This document shows positions 32,115 through 40,683 of a DNA stretch of 64,000 nt, piece after piece. The position numbers and the translations under genes were made by a program. The notes under the pieces are model-generated. The model had not been told where the DNA came from and made no database searches. It saw only the letters and a list, made by a program, of their open reading frames with translations. The DNA comes from Luethyella okanaganae (GTDB lineage: Bacteria > Actinomycetota > Actinomycetes > Actinomycetales > Microbacteriaceae), in the NCBI RefSeq assembly GCF_042660285.1, contig NZ_JBHSTP010000003.1:372001-436000 (forward strand), written 5' to 3'. How positions within the stretch are numbered: position 1 is the stretch's first letter; each line of letters opens with the position of its first letter.

Positions 32115-33692
32115 ATGCATAATCACATCTCATGGCGCAAGCGCGGACTGACGATCGCCGCGGCGCTCGCCACAGCCGTCGCGCTCGCCGGATGCACGGG
32201 AGGCGGTGCCGGCCCGAAACCGTCCGGCGGCAACGGTGAAGCGGTGCAGGGCGGCGAGTTGACGATCATGTCGGCTGGCGGTGTCCCCAGCTGGGATCCC
32301 CTCTTCACATTCGGCACTCTCCCCGGGGTGATCACGGATCGCCTGATAGCCGTCTACGGGCAGCTACTGTACGTGGACCAGACCGGCACCGCCATCCCGA
32401 GCATGGCTAAGAGCTTCACCACAGAGAATGGTGGAGCCACGTGGACCGTCGCGATTCGCGACGGCATCACGTTCACGGACGGCACCCCGTACGACGCTGC
32501 GGCCGTGAAGTTCAACTGGGACAGGGCTGCCGACCCTGCCAACACGGCATCCATGATGGCGCTGGCGCAGTCGTTCACCAGCGAGGTCGCCGACGAGCTC
32601 ACTCTGACGCTCACGTCACCGATCCCGAATCCGGTGCTCGACCTGCAGATCGCCGAGCAGCTTCAGCTGATCGCGTCTCCGACGGCCCTGCAGGCCGGCG
32701 ACTACACGAAGCCGGTTGGCGCCGGTCCGTTCGTCCTCGTCAAGGAAGACAAGCAGGTCGGCGAGGATCTGGCGCGCAACGCCGATTATTTCGAGCAGGG
32801 TAAGCCGTACCTCGACACGCTCAAGTACCGCTCGATCGGCGACCCGTCCCAGCGCGTCGAGACGATCGCCTCGGGCGGAGCCCAACTCATGAACGGCTTC
32901 CACTCCGACTTCCGCGACTACGAGAACGACGATCGCTTCGCCTTCTTCGAGGTCGAGAACGGCGGCTTCCGCCATTTCGCCTTCAACAACACGCGAGCGC
33001 CCTTCGACGATGCGCGTGCTCGGAAGGCGATCTCGCTCGCGGTGAATCCGGAAGAACTCGTGCAGGCGCTGCTCGCCGACCCGACGCAGCTCGGATCGAC
33101 CACCCTCTTCAACGATGGCTCGCCCTATTACGAAGCCTCGCTGGGGCTGCCGAAGCAGAACCTCCAAGAAGCGCAGAGGCTCGTGGACGAGCTCGTCGCA
33201 GACGGTGTCGACATGAACATCGTGGTCGTGCCGGCTGCGATCCCCGAGCTCATCCGCGCCGCCGAATACATGCAACTGTCGCTTCAGCAGCTCAAGGGCG
33301 TGACGGTCACCATCGAGCAGATCCAGATCCAGGACTGGCGCTTGCGCACGCAGAGCAACGATGACTTCGACATCACGTTCTACCCCGGCATCTACGATGT
33401 GAACCCGGCGCCGACCACCATGACGAACATCTTCCAGACGGGAGGGGCCGACAACTTCCAGAACTCCTCGAGCCCTGAGATGGATGCCGCGCTGGCGGAG
33501 CTACGGGCTGCGACCGACGAGGCCGGTCGCACGGCGGCGGTCACGAAGGTGCAGAAGTACTTCGTCGACGAGGTGCCGATCTCGGTCTTCGGCTACGACA
33601 ACCGGGTCTTCTTCCATCAGGCGAACGTCGGCGGCTTCGTCGCGATCGGTCGTGGCGCGATCCTGCCGCAGGAGCTCCACTACACCGAGTGA
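32115..33692 (+). CDS. ABC transporter substrate-binding lipoprotein, family 5 (orphan)
   Basis: A 525-residue oligopeptide/nickel-type binding protein. A twin-basic lipoprotein signal (residues 1-27, lipobox ALAGC) is followed by GGELTIMSAGGVPSWDPL, then WTVAIRDGITFTDGTPYDAA (the SBP_bac_5 hallmark) and RARKAISLAVNPEELVQALL. It is clearly a paralogue of the binding protein at 44462, but no permease or ATPase accompanies it. It may feed the transporter at 46.1-50.0 kb. Many such proteins bind oligosaccharides rather than peptides. It is the last gene of the IclR-linked operon; a hairpin follows. Confidence 0.85.
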   Translation: MHNHISWRKRGLTIAAALATAVALAGCTGGGAGPKPSGGNGEAVQGGELTIMSAGGVPSWDPLFTFGTLPGVITDRLIAVYGQLLYVDQTGTAIPSMAKSFTTENGGATWTVAIRDGITFTDGTPYDAAAVKFNWDRAADPANTASMMALAQSFTSEVADELTLTLTSPIPNPVLDLQIAEQLQLIASPTALQAGDYTKPVGAGPFVLVKEDKQVGEDLARNADYFEQGKPYLDTLKYRSIGDPSQRVETIASGGAQLMNGFHSDFRDYENDDRFAFFEVENGGFRHFAFNNTRAPFDDARARKAISLAVNPEELVQALLADPTQLGSTTLFNDGSPYYEASLGLPKQNLQEAQRLVDELVADGVDMNIVVVPAAIPELIRAAEYMQLSLQQLKGVTVTIEQIQIQDWRLRTQSNDDFDITFYPGIYDVNPAPTTMTNIFQTGGADNFQNSSSPEMDAALAELRAATDEAGRTAAVTKVQKYFVDEVPISVFGYDNRVFFHQANVGGFVAIGRGAILPQELHYTE

Positions 33693-33704
33693 CGTCGAAC
33701 ATGA

Positions 33705-33732
33705 GGAGGGGACGCCGTTCGGCGTCCCCTCC
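33705..33732. terminator. 12-bp hairpin terminator
   Basis: GGAGGGGACGCC-GTTC-GGCGTCCCCTCC lies 13 bases after the binding-protein stop and before the converging amidohydrolase gene, so it can serve both. Confidence 0.75.
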
Positions 33733-33750
33733 GTCGCGTCCGGCTCCGGG

Positions 33751-34659
33751 TCAGGGGGCTGGGGAGGCTGGCCAGCCCAGAAGGCGTCTGACCGTGCCCC
33801 CGAGGATGGCCGCGCGATCGTCCTGGCTGAGCATCTCGTCGTCGCGGATGTAGGAGAAGGACTCGGCCCAAGAACTCCAGTCCAGGTCGATCGTCCAGTC
33901 GCTGGCCCACATGATCCGCTCAGCGCCGAACGCCTCGACAATGCGGTGCAGGGCTGTCCGCACGTCCTGGTATGGATACGGCTCCTCGGACAGACGCGTG
34001 GCGTGGCCCCATTTCAGGGCGACATTCGGGAACCGGGCGAGCGTCGCGACCTCCTCGAACTGGGCGAACCGGCCCGGGCGCGCTGCACGGGATCCGGGCA
34101 TGGCGACCCCGAGATGGTCGATGACGACGGTCAATTGCGGATGGTGGCGTGCGATGTGCTCGATCGCGTCGAGCCGCCCGGGGATTCCGATGCCGTTCAC
34201 CTGGAGGAACACCGGGACGGAATGCCGTTCTGCGAGAGCGAAATAGCGATCGTAGCGTCCTCCCGTCAACTCCTCGGCGAACGCCGCTACGGCTGCGAGG
34301 TTCTCGGGTGACTCGCCGGCGCTCGGGGGCTTCGGAACGAAGGGCAGGATCCGCAGCGCGAGCCGCCCAGGGCGCTCGCGGACCGTGGCGATGACCTCCT
34401 CCAACCCCGGGTCGTCGGGTTGCACGCGTGTGACGTAGGCGAAGCGGTCGGGATGCCGCGCCACGGCCTCCTCGCCCAGCGGGCTCGTATGCCGCACCGA
34501 GCCGCCGGACAGCGGATAGTTGGGCAGGGGGCGACCGTGTTCGTCGAATCCCCAGAATTCGTCGATGACGAGGGCGTCGATCCCTGCGGCGTCCATGGCC
34601 ACGAGGCCGGCCTGCAGGCCCACCATGTTGAGGTGCACTTGGGCGTCGACGATCTCCAC
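33751..34659 (-). CDS. Amidohydrolase_2 family hydrolase
   Basis: A 302-residue TIM-barrel hydrolase. It starts EIVDAQVHLNMVG, where the first His of the usual D-x-H-x-H is Gln, as in metal-free or weakly metal-dependent members. Later come LRILPFVPKP, SVPVFLQVNG, VVIDHLGVAMPG, and the end block RIMWASDWTIDLDW with the catalytic Asp. Related enzymes hydrolyse lactones (fuconolactone, 2-pyrone-4,6-dicarboxylate) or decarboxylate rings. GTG 34659 has AAGGAG seven bases upstream, better than any earlier in-frame codon. The gene is divergent from GntR1 at 34787, with a GTTGAC half-site between them. Confidence 0.8.
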   Translation of the reverse strand: MEIVDAQVHLNMVGLQAGLVAMDAAGIDALVIDEFWGFDEHGRPLPNYPLSGGSVRHTSPLGEEAVARHPDRFAYVTRVQPDDPGLEEVIATVRERPGRLALRILPFVPKPPSAGESPENLAAVAAFAEELTGGRYDRYFALAERHSVPVFLQVNGIGIPGRLDAIEHIARHHPQLTVVIDHLGVAMPGSRAARPGRFAQFEEVATLARFPNVALKWGHATRLSEEPYPYQDVRTALHRIVEAFGAERIMWASDWTIDLDWSSWAESFSYIRDDEMLSQDDRAAILGGTVRRLLGWPASPAP

Positions 34660-34675
34660 GCGATTCTCCTTCACG

Positions 34676-34702
34676 GTCGCCGTATTATGTTGACAATAAT
34701 GG
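34676..34702. promoter_or_regulatory. FCD-GntR operator-like site
   Basis: GTTGAC (34689-34694) within ATTATGTTGACAATAAT matches the right arm of the GTCAAC-N6-GTTGAC sites at 42832 and 43598; the left arm is degenerate. It lies between the divergent amidohydrolase and GntR1 genes. Confidence 0.5.
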
Positions 34703-34786
34703 CGTAGATAGCGGCAGGTCATGCCTGTCATGCCCAGTACACTGGGGCGGTGTCGGCCAGGGTGGGGCGTCACACGGAGGTGGGCA

Positions 34787-35482
34787 ATGCCAGCAGCGGA
34801 TCAGCCGGAACAGGGGACAGTGCGGGTCGAAGTCGTCGACCGCATCGCACACGACATCCGCGACGGCCACTATCACCCTCGTGAGCGGCTGGTCGAAGCC
34901 GATCTCGCCCAGACCTACGCCGTCTCGCGGTCGGCGATCCGCTCCGCGCTCATCGAGTTGGCCGCGATAGGACTCGTGGAACGCGAGGCGAATCGGGGAG
35001 CGCGGGTTCGACGGGTGTCGATCGACGAGGCGATCGAGAGCACCGAGGTGCGGCTGACGCTGCAGGCGCTGTGCGCCCAGCGTGCAGCCGAGCGCGTCGA
35101 CGACGGGCAGCGGGATCTCCTGCGAGCCCAGATCGCTCTCCTGCACGAGGGCGTCGATCACGGCGAGGTCGCCGTCTACACCGGTGCCAACGCCGAGATC
35201 TCGCGCCTGATCCGAGAGATCAGCGGTCACGGCACCGCGACCAGGATCATCGAGTCGCTGCAGAACCAGGTGAGGTCCAATTGGTATCCCTACCTGCTGC
35301 CCGACCGGCGGGTCGAGTCGATGCACGAATACGACAAGGTCGTCGAGGCGGTCATTGAGGGCGATTCGGATGCCGCGTCGGTGGCGGCCCTCGAGCATCG
35401 CGCACATGTGCTCGAAGCGCTGAACGGCATTCGCGAGGCCATGCTCAGCGACGCCCATCGGGCCGCGCCAATTCCTCCGTGA
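34787..35482 (+). CDS. GntR family regulator with FCD domain (GntR1)
   Basis: A 231-residue FadR-type regulator. The winged helix (residues 8-75) reads RERLVEADLAQTYAVSRSAI and RSALIELAAIGLVEREANRG. The helical FCD domain follows (about 90-225), with the usual Asp/His metal-ligand pattern partly visible (HEGVDHG, HEYDKVVEAVIEGD, EHRAHV). ATG 34787 has GGAGG six bases upstream. The C-terminal end overlaps the GMC gene's end by 38 bases on the opposite strand. It probably represses the amidohydrolase and itself through the site at 34676. It is a paralogue of GntR2. Confidence 0.85.
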   Translation: MPAADQPEQGTVRVEVVDRIAHDIRDGHYHPRERLVEADLAQTYAVSRSAIRSALIELAAIGLVEREANRGARVRRVSIDEAIESTEVRLTLQALCAQRAAERVDDGQRDLLRAQIALLHEGVDHGEVAVYTGANAEISRLIREISGHGTATRIIESLQNQVRSNWYPYLLPDRRVESMHEYDKVVEAVIEGDSDAASVAALEHRAHVLEALNGIREAMLSDAHRAAPIPP

Positions 35483-36995
35483 CGAAGTCCGCGGCGCGCT
35501 CGCCGATCATGAGCGAGGTCAGATAGGTGTTCGCGCGTGGCACGACGGGACATATGGAGAGATCGGCGACGGTCAGCCCCCGGATGCCGTGCACGCGCAG
35601 GCGGGGATCGACCACGGAGCCGGGATCGGTGTCCGCGCCCATGACCGCACCGCCGCTCAGGTGGGAGGTGTCTGTCGCGCAGCGGAGCAGCCACGCGTCG
35701 ATCGTCGCGTCGTCCCATCGTGCGTCGACGGGCTCGCCGTTGCGATCGCGGACGATGCGCCCTCCGTGCGACAACAGGGCCGTGGCCGTGCGCAGGGCGT
35801 GGCGGCCCGTGGCGAGATCGCGCTCGTCGCCGAGAAGATTGAGGCGGATGCCGCTCGCCACTCGCGGATCGTCCGAAACGATGTGCGACGATCCGCGACT
35901 CGCGCAGTGGCCGAGTTTCACTCCGAACGCCACCTCCCGGAAGTCTGGCGACGGGGGATTGGCGGCGACGACGAGCAGGTCTCCGGAACGCGAATGTGCG
36001 AGTCCCGACGAGTAGCGCAGCGTGACGTTCCCCCGTGCCCCGTTCGCCGCCGGCTGGGCGGAGTCCAGTCCGGCGGAGAGCCAGAAGCCGACATGATCCT
36101 GAATCCCCTCTCCAACGGGCAGTGAGGCGTGCTGTGCGATCCCGAGCCGCGCGAGCAGCTGGTCGGAGCCTATTCCTGAGCGTTCCAACAGCCCGGGTGT
36201 CGCGGCGGCGCCTGCGGCCAGCACGACCTGATCGGCCTCGACGACCTGCACTGTTCCGTCCGGCGCCCTCAGCTCGACCCCGACGGCCCGGTTGTCGCGC
36301 ACGATCACACGCGCGACGAGCCTGTCGGCGTGGACGACGATGCGGCCGTCTTCACGCCAGGGCTCGACGTAACCGTCGTAGCTTGTGACTCGCACCCCCA
36401 GCCGAATGTTGCTCGCGGTGCGCGAGACGCCCAGTGCCCCTGGGCGGTTGTAGTCTGGCGCCCAGTCGTGACCGGCAGCGGCTGCGCCGTGGGCGAGCAG
36501 CCGGTCTCCGCTGCCCCATTCGTGCTCTCCGCGTCGCACCACCGGGGTCGGTCCTCCGCGGCCGTGATAGGGCGCGGCTCCATAGTCGAGATCGTCCTCG
36601 AGGCGGATGAACGCGGGAAGCACGTCGTGCGGACCCCAGCCAGCGCAGCCGAGTTCCGTCCAATGGTCGAACTCATCGTCTGGTGGCCGCACGACGACCA
36701 AGCCGTTCAGCGACGATGTGCCCCCCATGCCCCAACCGCGCAGGTAGGGGAGCGCGTCCCGCCCGTCGAATCGCGTGGCCGTGACGTCGGGAAACGCGAA
36801 CCGGCTCGCCGCGCGGCCGTCCACCCGCCAGGCGAAGATGTCGTCGCTGGGACGCCGAATCTCGTCGTCGCAGGACTCGCTGCGCCAATCGGGGCCGGCC
36901 TCGATCAGGTCGACGGTCGAACCGCGCTCGGCGAGCCGGCCCGCCACCGCGCAACCTGCCGAGCCCGCTCCGACGACGATGACGCGTGAGCCCAC
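35445..36995 (-). CDS. GMC family FAD oxidoreductase
   Basis: A 516-residue flavoprotein. The ADP-binding motif is VIVVGAGSAGCAVAGRLAE at the N-terminus, and the GMC signature is RGWGMGGTSSLNGLVVVRPP (about 85-105). VVLAAGAAATPGLLERSGIG is signature 2. The active-site region reads LSGGAVMGADTDPGSVVDPR with the conserved His before it, and the final VADLSICPVVPRANTYLTS carries the second catalytic Asn. It oxidises an alcohol, often a sugar or polyol, using an unknown acceptor. GTG 36995 overlaps the stop of the reductase upstream (TAGTG). It is the last gene of the minus-strand run that starts at 42740. Confidence 0.85.
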   Translation of the reverse strand: MGSRVIVVGAGSAGCAVAGRLAERGSTVDLIEAGPDWRSESCDDEIRRPSDDIFAWRVDGRAASRFAFPDVTATRFDGRDALPYLRGWGMGGTSSLNGLVVVRPPDDEFDHWTELGCAGWGPHDVLPAFIRLEDDLDYGAAPYHGRGGPTPVVRRGEHEWGSGDRLLAHGAAAAGHDWAPDYNRPGALGVSRTASNIRLGVRVTSYDGYVEPWREDGRIVVHADRLVARVIVRDNRAVGVELRAPDGTVQVVEADQVVLAAGAAATPGLLERSGIGSDQLLARLGIAQHASLPVGEGIQDHVGFWLSAGLDSAQPAANGARGNVTLRYSSGLAHSRSGDLLVVAANPPSPDFREVAFGVKLGHCASRGSSHIVSDDPRVASGIRLNLLGDERDLATGRHALRTATALLSHGGRIVRDRNGEPVDARWDDATIDAWLLRCATDTSHLSGGAVMGADTDPGSVVDPRLRVHGIRGLTVADLSICPVVPRANTYLTSLMIGERAADFVTEELARPDGRR

Positions 36996-38008
36996 TACAG
37001 GCCCAGCTTGGCGCGCAGTTCCGCGGGCATCCGCTCGACGGGAAAAGGCCACACGTAGTCGGGACCGCCGATCAAGGCCTGATCGACGCGGCCCGCCTCG
37101 GCGAGACCGTCGAGGACCTCGCGATCGATAGCCCGCCTCTGGACGGCGACGTCTTGCCGCAGCTCCTCCGCATCGACGACGCCGATCACCACCACATCGA
37201 TGAGCGGCTCATCGAGGGCGAACGCCATGGCCGCCTCTGGCAGGGCCAGACCCGCGGCGGCGGCGGCATCCTGCATCCTGCCGACCGCCTCGACGACCTC
37301 GGGCTGTGCCGCCCAGAAGGAGTAGAGAGGCGCGTCCACGCCGTGGACGCCGGTTCCCAGCAGGTTGCCGGTGAACGGCGAGGTGAGGATCGTGCCGATG
37401 TTCCGTTCCTTCGCCTTCTCGAGTAGCCCCGAGGTCTTCGCCGACTGGTTCAGCAGGGTGTACAGACGGGGGAACTGGATGACATCCCACTCGTCGCTCT
37501 CCACCGCCGCGAGCAGCGGAGGAAGGGTGCCGGTGGCGATGCCGATGCTGCCGACGAGTCCTTCGTCCTGCAGCCGTCGTAGTTCCGGCAATGCTCCGTC
37601 CTTCCCATGGATGACGGCGAGATCGTCCTCGTCGCGCGGGTCGTGCAGCATGAAGAGGGGGATCCGCTCGAGGCCGAAGGCGGTGAGGCTCCGTTCGACG
37701 CTGGCCCGTACCTGTGCCCCGGAGAAGCCTTTGCCGTGGCCGAACTTCGTCGAGACGATCAGCTCGTCGGGCGCGTTGTCGAGATCGCGGATGACGTGTC
37801 CGAGCATCTCCTCATTGTCGTAGGCCTCCGCCGAGTCGAGCAGGGTGACGCCGAGGTCGAACGCATCCCGGACGAGCGCGGCCACCGCGTCCTCCTCGAG
37901 AACCTGCACGGCCGGATGGGAACCGGTGTTGGCCAGGCCCCAGGCGCCGAGGCCGATGCGCGAGGTGGTCAGGCCTGAACGGCCGAGTGTCGTCGTCGTG
38001 GCGCTCAT
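36995..38008 (-). CDS. Aldo/keto reductase 1
   Basis: A 337-residue (alpha/beta)8 oxidoreductase. The catalytic tetrad is visible: Asp and Tyr in LLDSAEAYDNEEMLG, Lys in VSTKFGHGK, His in FMLHDPRDEDD. It resembles L-fucose/D-threo-aldose dehydrogenase-type reductases that oxidise aldoses to lactones. ATG 38008 overlaps the stop of the second reductase (ATGA). The two are tandem paralogues with almost identical central blocks (DVIQFPRLYTL, PFTGNLLGTGV). Duplicate enzymes may act on different anomers or sequential intermediates. Confidence 0.85.
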   Translation of the reverse strand: MSATTTTLGRSGLTTSRIGLGAWGLANTGSHPAVQVLEEDAVAALVRDAFDLGVTLLDSAEAYDNEEMLGHVIRDLDNAPDELIVSTKFGHGKGFSGAQVRASVERSLTAFGLERIPLFMLHDPRDEDDLAVIHGKDGALPELRRLQDEGLVGSIGIATGTLPPLLAAVESDEWDVIQFPRLYTLLNQSAKTSGLLEKAKERNIGTILTSPFTGNLLGTGVHGVDAPLYSFWAAQPEVVEAVGRMQDAAAAAGLALPEAAMAFALDEPLIDVVVIGVVDAEELRQDVAVQRRAIDREVLDGLAEAGRVDQALIGGPDYVWPFPVERMPAELRAKLGL

Positions 38009-39021
38009 CTGTTCACCACATCTTTCAACTCTTCGGGAACGCGGTCGAGCGGAAAGGGCCACACGAAATCAGGTGCCCCCATGAGCCGCTCGTCGACGGC
38101 TCCCACCTCGGCGATCGACTCCAACTGCTCGCGCGTGAGCCCCGTGTAGAGGGATTCGACGTTCTGCGTGAGTTCCGCGGGGCTGCGGACGCCTATGACG
38201 GCGACATCGATGAGCGGCTCGGAGGCCACATACGCGACGGCGGCCTGTGCGATGGTCACGCCGAGTTCGTCCGTGCGGTCCTGCATTCTGCCGACCGCCT
38301 CGATCACCTCGGGCTGCGCGGGCCAGTAGGCGTACAGCGGCTTCTCCACCCCGCGCACCCCTGTGGCCAGGATGTTACCGGTGAACGGTGCGGCGAGCTG
38401 GGTGCCCATGCCCTTCTGACGCGCCTTGTCGAGGAGCCCCGAGGTCTTCGCCGCACGGTTGATGAGCGTGTACAGGCGGGGGAACTGGATGACGTCGAAC
38501 TCCCCGGAGTCGACGGCGCTCTGAAGGGGCAGCATGGTGCCTGTCGCGACGCCGATGCTCCCCACGAGCCCTTCGTCCTGCAATGTCCTCAGACCCTCGA
38601 GCGACCCTCCCGGAGCGTAGATCGCCGCCATGTCGTCGGCGTCGCGGGGATCGTGCAGCATCATGAGCGGAATGCTCTGGAGGGAGAGCGCTAAGAGCGA
38701 TTTCTCGACCGACGCCCGAACGCCGTCGGCGGTGAACGGCTTGCCATGACCGTACTTCGTGGCGATGAGCAGTTCGTCTGGCCTGTTGCGCACTCGGCCG
38801 AGCAGACGCCCGAGACGATCCTCGTTCTCATACATGTCGGCGGAGTCGAGGTAGCGGATGCCGGCGTCGAAGGCCGCTTCCAGCACGCCGATGATGGTCT
38901 CGTCGTCGCCGATGGTGGCTGCGGCGGCGGCCTTTCCGACCCCCCAGGTGCCGAGAGATAGTTGAGAGGTGGTGATGCCGGTACTGCCGATGGTGACGCT
39001 CGGCACGGTGTTCTGTGTCAT
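38005..39021 (-). CDS. Aldo/keto reductase 2
   Basis: A 338-residue paralogue of the next gene product. The tetrad is Asp/Tyr in YLDSADMYENEDRLG, Lys in IATKYGHGK and His in MMLHDPRDADD. The C-terminal block DFVWPFPLDRVPEELKD is shared with its partner and looks like a family-specific lid. ATG 39021 has AGGAG six bases upstream. A sugar dehydrogenase or reductase role is inferred from family and from neighbouring cupin and TIM-barrel genes. It stands 24 bases after the cupin gene and is part of the same transcript. Confidence 0.85.
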   Translation of the reverse strand: MTQNTVPSVTIGSTGITTSQLSLGTWGVGKAAAAATIGDDETIIGVLEAAFDAGIRYLDSADMYENEDRLGRLLGRVRNRPDELLIATKYGHGKPFTADGVRASVEKSLLALSLQSIPLMMLHDPRDADDMAAIYAPGGSLEGLRTLQDEGLVGSIGVATGTMLPLQSAVDSGEFDVIQFPRLYTLINRAAKTSGLLDKARQKGMGTQLAAPFTGNILATGVRGVEKPLYAYWPAQPEVIEAVGRMQDRTDELGVTIAQAAVAYVASEPLIDVAVIGVRSPAELTQNVESLYTGLTREQLESIAEVGAVDERLMGAPDFVWPFPLDRVPEELKDVVNR

Positions 39022-39045
39022 GGATGCTCCTGGTCTGGTGCTGGC

Positions 39046-39777
39046 TCAGTCGGGGATGATCACGTCGCCCGTCGAGCGGGCGCGGAGACCGTCCCACACG
39101 GACTCGGGTACGTCGCGGCCAGGGGTCGGCTCGCCCTGATTCCCGTGGTTGAGATGTCCGTCGCGCTTGCCGTCCTCCAAGGGCATGGCCATGACGATCG
39201 CGTTCATGGCCTCCTCGGGATCGAGGGCACCATGGGCGAAGCCCTTGCCCGCTGCGAGCAGCTCGCCGGGGCCGACCGGGACCTTCAGACCGTTGTAGTC
39301 GAGCGTGAAGTGGCCGCGGAAGACCAGCCAGTACTCGTCGCCGTCGTGGTAGTGGTAGTCGCAGGGATTTCCCGGCCGGAACATGCAGATCTCGTTGCGG
39401 ACCGTGTGGTCCCAGTCGCCCATCACCCGCACGAACTCAGCCATCGACTGTCCCGAGTTCGTGATCGTTGCACCCGTCGCGGGAATGTCGAAGTAGTCCC
39501 GTTTGTGCAGGGTGACCCGGCCGTGCTCGGATTCCACCTGGACCTGTCCGCTCACGACCGTGATGCGATCCTTGGCCGTGGTCGGTTGCAGGCGTATGGA
39601 TGCCTGGAGGGGGCGATCCTGGTAGTAGCCCCAGTACGGCACGTGGCCGCTCTCGTCGGCGGTGATCGAGTGGTTGTTCGTGACCATGGTGCGACCGAGG
39701 TGGTGGAACTCGAAGTCGTGGATCTCGACCCAGGGGAGTCGCTCGGTTTGCAGGGTCTCGCGGGTGTAGATGGGCAT
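39046..39777 (-). CDS. Cupin protein 1
   Basis: A 243-residue cupin with a conserved metal-binding barrel. The motif CDYHYHDGDEYWLVFRGHFTL supplies His, His, Glu and the later His (GFAHGALDP). An N-terminal second beta-barrel includes RITVVSGQVQVESEHGRVTL. The C-terminus has an acidic GKRDGHLNHGNQGEP tail. Such proteins are often sugar isomerases or dioxygenases; the reaction here is unknown. The second cupin at 43700 shares the whole central motif. ATG 39777 has AAAGGA upstream. Confidence 0.8.
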   Translation of the reverse strand: MPIYTRETLQTERLPWVEIHDFEFHHLGRTMVTNNHSITADESGHVPYWGYYQDRPLQASIRLQPTTAKDRITVVSGQVQVESEHGRVTLHKRDYFDIPATGATITNSGQSMAEFVRVMGDWDHTVRNEICMFRPGNPCDYHYHDGDEYWLVFRGHFTLDYNGLKVPVGPGELLAAGKGFAHGALDPEEAMNAIVMAMPLEDGKRDGHLNHGNQGEPTPGRDVPESVWDGLRARSTGDVIIPD

Positions 39778-39803
39778 GGTGGTCCTTTCGAGTGGCGGTC
39801 GGC

Positions 39804-40652
39804 TCAGACGGCGCGAGCCGACTCGCGCAGGCTCTGGTTTTTGAATGCGGCTATCTCGGCCTCGACGTAGTCCTCCACCGGTATGCGCTCGACGCCGGAC
39901 TCCGCATGGATGCCGTCCACGCCGGTATGCGCATAGAGGAAGTCGGTCGATTCCGGGGTCCCGAACGGGCCACCGTGCGCCAGGACGAGCACCTCGGGAT
40001 TCGCGCCCTTCGCGGCATCCACGATCGCCTGGACGTGTTCGGCGGCCTGCTCGATGGTCTGCGAGTCCTCCGGCCCGCGACGGCCGCCGAAGGTGAGACC
40101 GCAGCGGGCGATCACCAGGTGGGCGCCCGCGTCGGCCGTGCCCTTCGCGAGCTCGACGGTGTACGCCTGACCGACTGTGTAGAGGCCTCGGTCACGGGCA
40201 GCGGTGATGAGTTCGAACTCGCGGTCCGTCCCCTCGCCGACGTCTTTGCGGGCTTCGCCCCAGCCGGGGAACGTCCCGACGGTGGGAAAGTTGGTCACGC
40301 CGTCGAAGCCGACCTCGATGAACTGGTCGATCACCCGGCTCAGCCGACGACGGGAACCGTCGGTGGCTTCGATCCCCGCGATCAACGGGGTTCTCTCCAC
40401 CACGTTGTCGATCTCGGGGAGCATGTCGAGCGTCATCTGCGTCGCATTGCCGATGTTGACCGTCGTCGGCACCCCGAGATGCCGCGACCTGCCGGAGGCG
40501 GTTACGAAGATGAGATCGACACCCGCCACCTCGGCGCATTTGGCGATGATGCCGACACCGGCGGTCACGCTGACGATCGGGGCTCCTGCGGCTCTTGTGG
40601 CGGCGAGGCGATCGATGATGCTCTGCTGGGTGAAGTCGCGTTCGGCGATCAT
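39804..40652 (-). CDS. Phosphoenolpyruvate-hydrolase-like TIM barrel 1
   Basis: A 282-residue protein of the PEP hydrolase family, the group that also forms the C-terminal half of plant Tm-1 proteins. Blocks are SVTAGVGIIAKCAEVAGVDL, NFPTVGTFPGWGEARKDVGE, VGQAYTVELAKGTADAGAHL and VLAHGGPFGTPESTDFLYAH. ATG 40652 has AGGA six bases upstream. It is a paralogue of the following gene product (40684-41517). Family members are poorly characterised; some cleave C-C or phosphoenol bonds of short keto acids. The pair sits directly beside a Tm-1-like gene, reconstructing the plant domain pair as separate genes. Confidence 0.8.
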   Translation of the reverse strand: MIAERDFTQQSIIDRLAATRAAGAPIVSVTAGVGIIAKCAEVAGVDLIFVTASGRSRHLGVPTTVNIGNATQMTLDMLPEIDNVVERTPLIAGIEATDGSRRRLSRVIDQFIEVGFDGVTNFPTVGTFPGWGEARKDVGEGTDREFELITAARDRGLYTVGQAYTVELAKGTADAGAHLVIARCGLTFGGRRGPEDSQTIEQAAEHVQAIVDAAKGANPEVLVLAHGGPFGTPESTDFLYAHTGVDGIHAESGVERIPVEDYVEAEIAAFKNQSLRESARAV

Positions 40653-40683
40653 GATTGTCCTGTCTTTCACGAATGCGGATGGG

